35,761 nt of DNA from Synergistaceae bacterium (GTDB taxonomy: Bacteria; Synergistota; Synergistia; Synergistales; Synergistaceae), in assembly GCA_031269875.1 (NCBI GenBank), contig JAISYM010000098.1, positions 1 through 35,761 of the forward strand, written 5' to 3'. A program made the position numbers and the translations under genes. The notes below the pieces were generated by a model. It was given only the letters and a program-made list of their open reading frames with translations. It was not told the DNA's origin and made no database searches. Shown here piece by piece: positions 32,130 to 35,761 of this stretch (position 1 is the first letter of the stretch; the number at the start of each line of letters is the position of its first letter).

Positions 32130-35100
32130 TTGAGCGGGGCATTGGACGAAAACAGCGGCACGGCACAGGAAAATACCGTCATAGAGCATGTGGAGAATCG
32201 CGATACCTGGCCCCTCTCCTTCCCGGAGCGCCAGATGGCCGCGGAAAATTACCTCCACCCGGAATCGACGGACTACAACGTCAATTTCACGCTGGAGCTG
32301 TCCGGCCCCTTGAACCTGGCGGCGCTGGAGAGGTCTCTTCGCTCTTTCGTGACACGCCACAGGATCATGCGTTCGTATTACCCGGCCATTAACGGCGAAG
32401 TCGTCCGCAAAGTTTCGGACGATTGCGCGGCGGGGCCGGACATCCTGGAGAGAAGGCGCTGCGGCGCGGACGAACTCCGACTCGTGATAGAATCGCTGAA
32501 CAAGCCTTTCGACATAGGCCGCGCGCCCCTGTTCCGCTTCACCCTCGTCGAAATCGAAGGGGAGGCGGAGCGGCATGTTCTGGCGCTGTGGGTTCACCAC
32601 ATCGTCATGGATTTTGGGGCTTTCTACCGCTTCCTGTCGGATCTGAAAGAGCTTTACGGGAATGGCGGCGAGTACCCTGCCACGGACGACTCCCCCGACT
32701 ACCTCGACTACGCCCTGTGGGCGGCTGAAAACGACGATCTGGAGGGAAAAAAGAAGTTCTTCACGGACATGTTTGCCGACGGCGTGCCAGAAAACGAGAT
32801 GCCGATACGCTCGCTGAGGCCCCCCCAGCTCTCTGCCGCGACAAACGCATGGGAACGGCGGAGGGATATTTCGGCGCTCGCGGGGTTCGCCAAGCGGATG
32901 GGGATAAGCCGCTTCTCCGTATTCTTCGCGGCCTTCGCGCTCGCCCTTGCGAAATACTGCGACAGCCGGGACGTCACGCTTGGAGTGGCGGTCAGCGGGC
33001 GTACGCGACCGGAAACGGCGCGGATGGCCGGGATGTTCGCGAACCTCCTACCCGTCAGGGTGAAAATCGACCCGGACGAGGGCATAGCCGAATATGTAAG
33101 GCGGGTGGCCGACACGCTCAATGGCTTGAAGGCAGCCCAGGATTGCCCGTTTGAGTCCCTGACGCCGATCCTGGCCCCGGACCGCAACGAGTCGCGCCAC
33201 CCACTCTTCGACGTAATCGTAAACTGGCTTATCGAGCCTTCTCCCTTCGCCGTCGGCGGCCTCACCATAAGCACGCTGCCGAGGGTTTTGCAGGACCTGC
33301 GCGTAGACCTCAAATTGGAGATGTTCATCTGGGGCGACGACATGCGGGCATCCCTCGCCTACTCCCCGGAACTCTACGACGATAGTGTCACGGGCGGCAT
33401 GATGGATCAATTCGAGGTCATAATGGACAGGATTGCCGCCTGGGAGGGCGGCCCAGGCAAGACTGCCGGGGATCTGGCCGACCTGCCCGACGCCCACCGG
33501 AGAAAAGTGCTGGAAGATTTCGCCGGAAGGAAGATCGACGACGACGGGCGCACGATAGTCGACCTCTTCCGTGAAAGGGCCGCCGAAGCGCCCGGGCGCA
33601 GGGCCGTCCTCTTTCAGGACATCTCCCTTTCATTCGGGGAGGTGGACGCGAAAACGGACGCCATCGCTTCGGCCCTCCGCAAGATCGGGATTGGGAAGGG
33701 CTGCTGGGTAGGGCTCCTGCTCAAGAGGAGCGAGAAGATGCCCGTCTGCGCCTTGGGCGTCCTCAAGACGGGGGCCGGATACGTCCCGCTCGACCCGACG
33801 TATCCAACCGAGAGATTGGAGTTCATGCTCAAGGACTCCGGGGCCGGGACGGTGATCGCGGACGCTGGCCTCGAGGATCTGATACCGGGCTTCGGCGGGA
33901 CGCGGATCGGCATGAGCGAGATCGAAGGAATGGGAAACGGCGGAGAGGAGGCTCCAAGCCTGTCGTCAGCCTCGCCCCTCCCGGGCGACCAGCTTGTCCT
34001 GCTCTACACGTCCGGCACGACCGGGCAGCCCAAGGGTGTGACGCTGACCCACGGCAACCTCGCGAACTTCTGCCGCTGGCTGATAGAAGAATACGCCATG
34101 ACCGGCGACGACCTAGTGGCGGCATACGCCAGCTTCGGCTTCGACGCCTGCCTCATGGATATGTACCCGACGCTGGCGTCCGGCGCGGCGATATACATAG
34201 TGCCCGAAGAGATGCGGCTCGACCTGCCGCTGTTGAACAACAGCTTCAATAAATACGGTGTCACGATAGCGTTCATGACGACCCAACTTGGACGCCAGTT
34301 CGCCGTGGACATGCCAAACAAGTCCCTCAGGATACTCACAATCGGCGGTGAGACGCTCGCCCCTATAAGCCCCCCCACATCCTTCAGGCTCAACAACGCT
34401 TACGGCCCGACGGAATGTACCATATTATCTACGCTATTCAAGGTGGACCGCCTCTACGACCGTGTCCCGCTCGGCAAGCCGCCGGCGAACACGGCGATTT
34501 ACATCCTGAGCAAATTAGGTGGGCTGGCCCCGGTGGGGGTCGCGGGGGAACTCTGCATCGCAGGGCGTCAGGTGGGCGCAGGCTACCTCAACAGGCCGGA
34601 ATTGACCGCCGAAAAGTTCGTCAAAAACCCCTTCAGCAGTGACCCGGACTACTCGCGCATGTATAAAACCGGCGACATCGCCAGGTTCCTCCCTGACGGG
34701 AACGTGGATTTCATCGGCAGGAGCGATTTCCAGGTGAAAATACGCGGCTTCCGCGTCGAGCTCCCGGAGATCGAGCTTAGGATCCGGGCATACAAGGGCG
34801 TAAAGGACGCGGCGGTAGTGGCTCTCGACGCCCCCGGCGGCGGGAAATGCGCGGTTGCCTACATAGTCGCGGACTCCCCCATCGACATAACAGACCTCAA
34901 CGCCTTCATTGAGGACAAGCTGCCCCCGTATATGGTCCCGGCCGCCACGACGCAGGTCGACGCCATACCCCTCAACCCCAACGGGAAGGTCGACCGCAAA
35001 AAGCTCCCGCCGCCGGCCTTTGCGGCGGGGGACGAGGACGGCGAAGGCGGCGAAAAAAACCGCGCGCCGAGCGACCTGGAGAGAGCCATCTCTGAAGTGA

Positions 35101-35761
35101 TAAAGGAAATTTTAGGCCACGACCGGTTCAACGCGAACACGAACCTCCTCCGCGCGGGCTTAGCCTCCCTCTCGGCCATAAGGCTCTGCGTGCGCCTCGA
35201 CAGCCGCTTGGGCGCAGCCCCGTCCGTTCCGGAGGTAATGAAAACCCCGACACTGCTCGGGATCGAAAACGCGATCATCAAGAAGCTGCTGGCGCACCGC
35301 TCGGAAGAGGATGGAGAAAAACCCGACAACGCAGGGCTGGCCGAAGGAGGTTACCCGCTCTCCGGGAGCCAAGCGGGCGTCTGCTTCGACTGCATAAAGA
35401 GGCCGGGTTCCACCGTTTACAACATCCCGTTTTACCTCAAATTTTCGCCGTCCGTGGACGCCCGGAGGCTCGCCAAAGCAGCGGCAATCATTATCGACGC
35501 GCACCCAGTAGTCAAGTCCCGCTTGGCGACGGTTGGCGAGGAGGCGCGAATGCTTCCGGGCGACGCGCCCGCCGAAGTCACCTGCGACGAGACGAGCGAA
35601 AACGCCCTTGCGGATATCATCGAGAACTTCGTCAGGCCCTTCGATATTTTCAAAGGCCCGCTCTACCGCGCGCGGGTGTGCAGGACCCCGGAGGGCGTCA
35701 CGCTGCTGGCGGACTTTCACCACATGGCGTTCGACGGCGGGTCGCTGGACATTTTTTTGCG
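32130..35761 (+). CDS. Non-ribosomal peptide synthetase, C-A-PCP-C (incomplete at the right edge)
   Basis: A continuous frame of at least 1,210 codons, open at the window end; I translated it throughout and found no stop. TTG at 32130 follows an in-frame stop and has AGGGGG eight bases upstream. Domain order: condensation 1 (about 20-450, HHIVMDF at 156-162), adenylation (about 475-960, core LYTSGTTGQPKGV at 625-637, NAYGPTE at 756-762, YKTGD at 845-849, Lys953 in NGKVDRK), carrier (Ser1013 in GLASLS), and condensation 2 (from about 1075, HHMAFDG at 1197-1203). The binding pocket read by aligning to GrsA is D-A-M-Q-T-G-A-I-L-K, which I do not match to a known amino acid. The carrier lacks the usual Asp before Ser. 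Beginning with a condensation domain implies an acyl starter or an upstream partner. Confidence 0.93.
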   Translation, partial: MSGALDENSGTAQENTVIEHVENRDTWPLSFPERQMAAENYLHPESTDYNVNFTLELSGPLNLAALERSLRSFVTRHRIMRSYYPAINGEVVRKVSDDCAAGPDILERRRCGADELRLVIESLNKPFDIGRAPLFRFTLVEIEGEAERHVLALWVHHIVMDFGAFYRFLSDLKELYGNGGEYPATDDSPDYLDYALWAAENDDLEGKKKFFTDMFADGVPENEMPIRSLRPPQLSAATNAWERRRDISALAGFAKRMGISRFSVFFAAFALALAKYCDSRDVTLGVAVSGRTRPETARMAGMFANLLPVRVKIDPDEGIAEYVRRVADTLNGLKAAQDCPFESLTPILAPDRNESRHPLFDVIVNWLIEPSPFAVGGLTISTLPRVLQDLRVDLKLEMFIWGDDMRASLAYSPELYDDSVTGGMMDQFEVIMDRIAAWEGGPGKTAGDLADLPDAHRRKVLEDFAGRKIDDDGRTIVDLFRERAAEAPGRRAVLFQDISLSFGEVDAKTDAIASALRKIGIGKGCWVGLLLKRSEKMPVCALGVLKTGAGYVPLDPTYPTERLEFMLKDSGAGTVIADAGLEDLIPGFGGTRIGMSEIEGMGNGGEEAPSLSSASPLPGDQLVLLYTSGTTGQPKGVTLTHGNLANFCRWLIEEYAMTGDDLVAAYASFGFDACLMDMYPTLASGAAIYIVPEEMRLDLPLLNNSFNKYGVTIAFMTTQLGRQFAVDMPNKSLRILTIGGETLAPISPPTSFRLNNAYGPTECTILSTLFKVDRLYDRVPLGKPPANTAIYILSKLGGLAPVGVAGELCIAGRQVGAGYLNRPELTAEKFVKNPFSSDPDYSRMYKTGDIARFLPDGNVDFIGRSDFQVKIRGFRVELPEIELRIRAYKGVKDAAVVALDAPGGGKCAVAYIVADSPIDITDLNAFIEDKLPPYMVPAATTQVDAIPLNPNGKVDRKKLPPPAFAAGDEDGEGGEKNRAPSDLERAISEVIKEILGHDRFNANTNLLRAGLASLSAIRLCVRLDSRLGAAPSVPEVMKTPTLLGIENAIIKKLLAHRSEEDGEKPDNAGLAEGGYPLSGSQAGVCFDCIKRPGSTVYNIPFYLKFSPSVDARRLAKAAAIIIDAHPVVKSRLATVGEEARMLPGDAPAEVTCDETSENALADIIENFVRPFDIFKGPLYRARVCRTPEGVTLLADFHHMAFDGGSLDIFL

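Noticed and set aside
31965-32600. Minus-strand frame overlapping the NRPS start
   Set aside because: It covers both promoters and the condensation domain in antisense and shows no protein family features.
1-35761. CRISPR arrays, tRNAs, rRNAs, transposases, integrases
   Set aside because: No regularly spaced repeats, cloverleaf sequences or mobile-element proteins were recognised in either strand.

Overview
The window looks like a core-genome stretch of a diderm (outer-membrane) anaerobe, most probably Synergistota. It places a type II secretion (T2SS) locus and an O-antigen-ligase-like membrane protein beside gene clusters usually met in Firmicutes: rpsF-ssb-rpsR-yybS-rplI-dnaB and fapR-plsX-fabH-fabK-fabD-fabG-acpP-fabF-rnc. 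The phylum is inferred from this mix; no marker gene here settles it. No tRNA, rRNA, CRISPR array, transposase or integrase was seen.

Every recognised gene from 272 to 31942 is on the minus strand, so transcription runs right to left. (1) 31942-23344 is the fatty-acid/phospholipid operon: FapR, PlsX, FabH, FabK, FabD, FabG, ACP, FabF, then RNase III and a secreted protein resembling metal-binding solute receptors. A consensus promoter and a palindrome that could be a FapR operator lie upstream of fapR. (2) 23001-17582 is a xseB-ispA-tlyA-nadK-recN-GNAT cluster, preceded by an extended -10 promoter. (3) 17375-12110 is rpsF-ssb-rpsR, then yybS(DUF2232)-rplI-dnaB-parB; the rpsF leader has a good promoter and two hairpins that may be an S6:S18 autoregulatory element. 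(4) 12110-272 is the O-antigen-ligase-like gene followed by gspJ-K-L-M-N-C-I-D-E-F. Most neighbours are coupled by 1-26 bp overlaps. The major pseudopilin (gspG), gspH and the prepilin peptidase (gspO) are not in the window.

The only plus-strand gene of size starts at 32130 and runs off the right edge. It is a non-ribosomal peptide synthetase (NRPS) reading condensation - adenylation - carrier - condensation (start). It is divergent from fapR across about 190 bp that holds both promoters, the putative FapR operator and a 19-bp palindrome just before its ribosome binding site. Beginning with a condensation domain and sitting against the acyl-chain operon makes a lipid-initiated peptide a testable idea.

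Start codons are unusually diverse: about 14 of 35 genes appear to start with GTG or TTG, often with a clear Shine-Dalgarno site and family alignment in support. Several starts given here are therefore shorter than the longest open frame.
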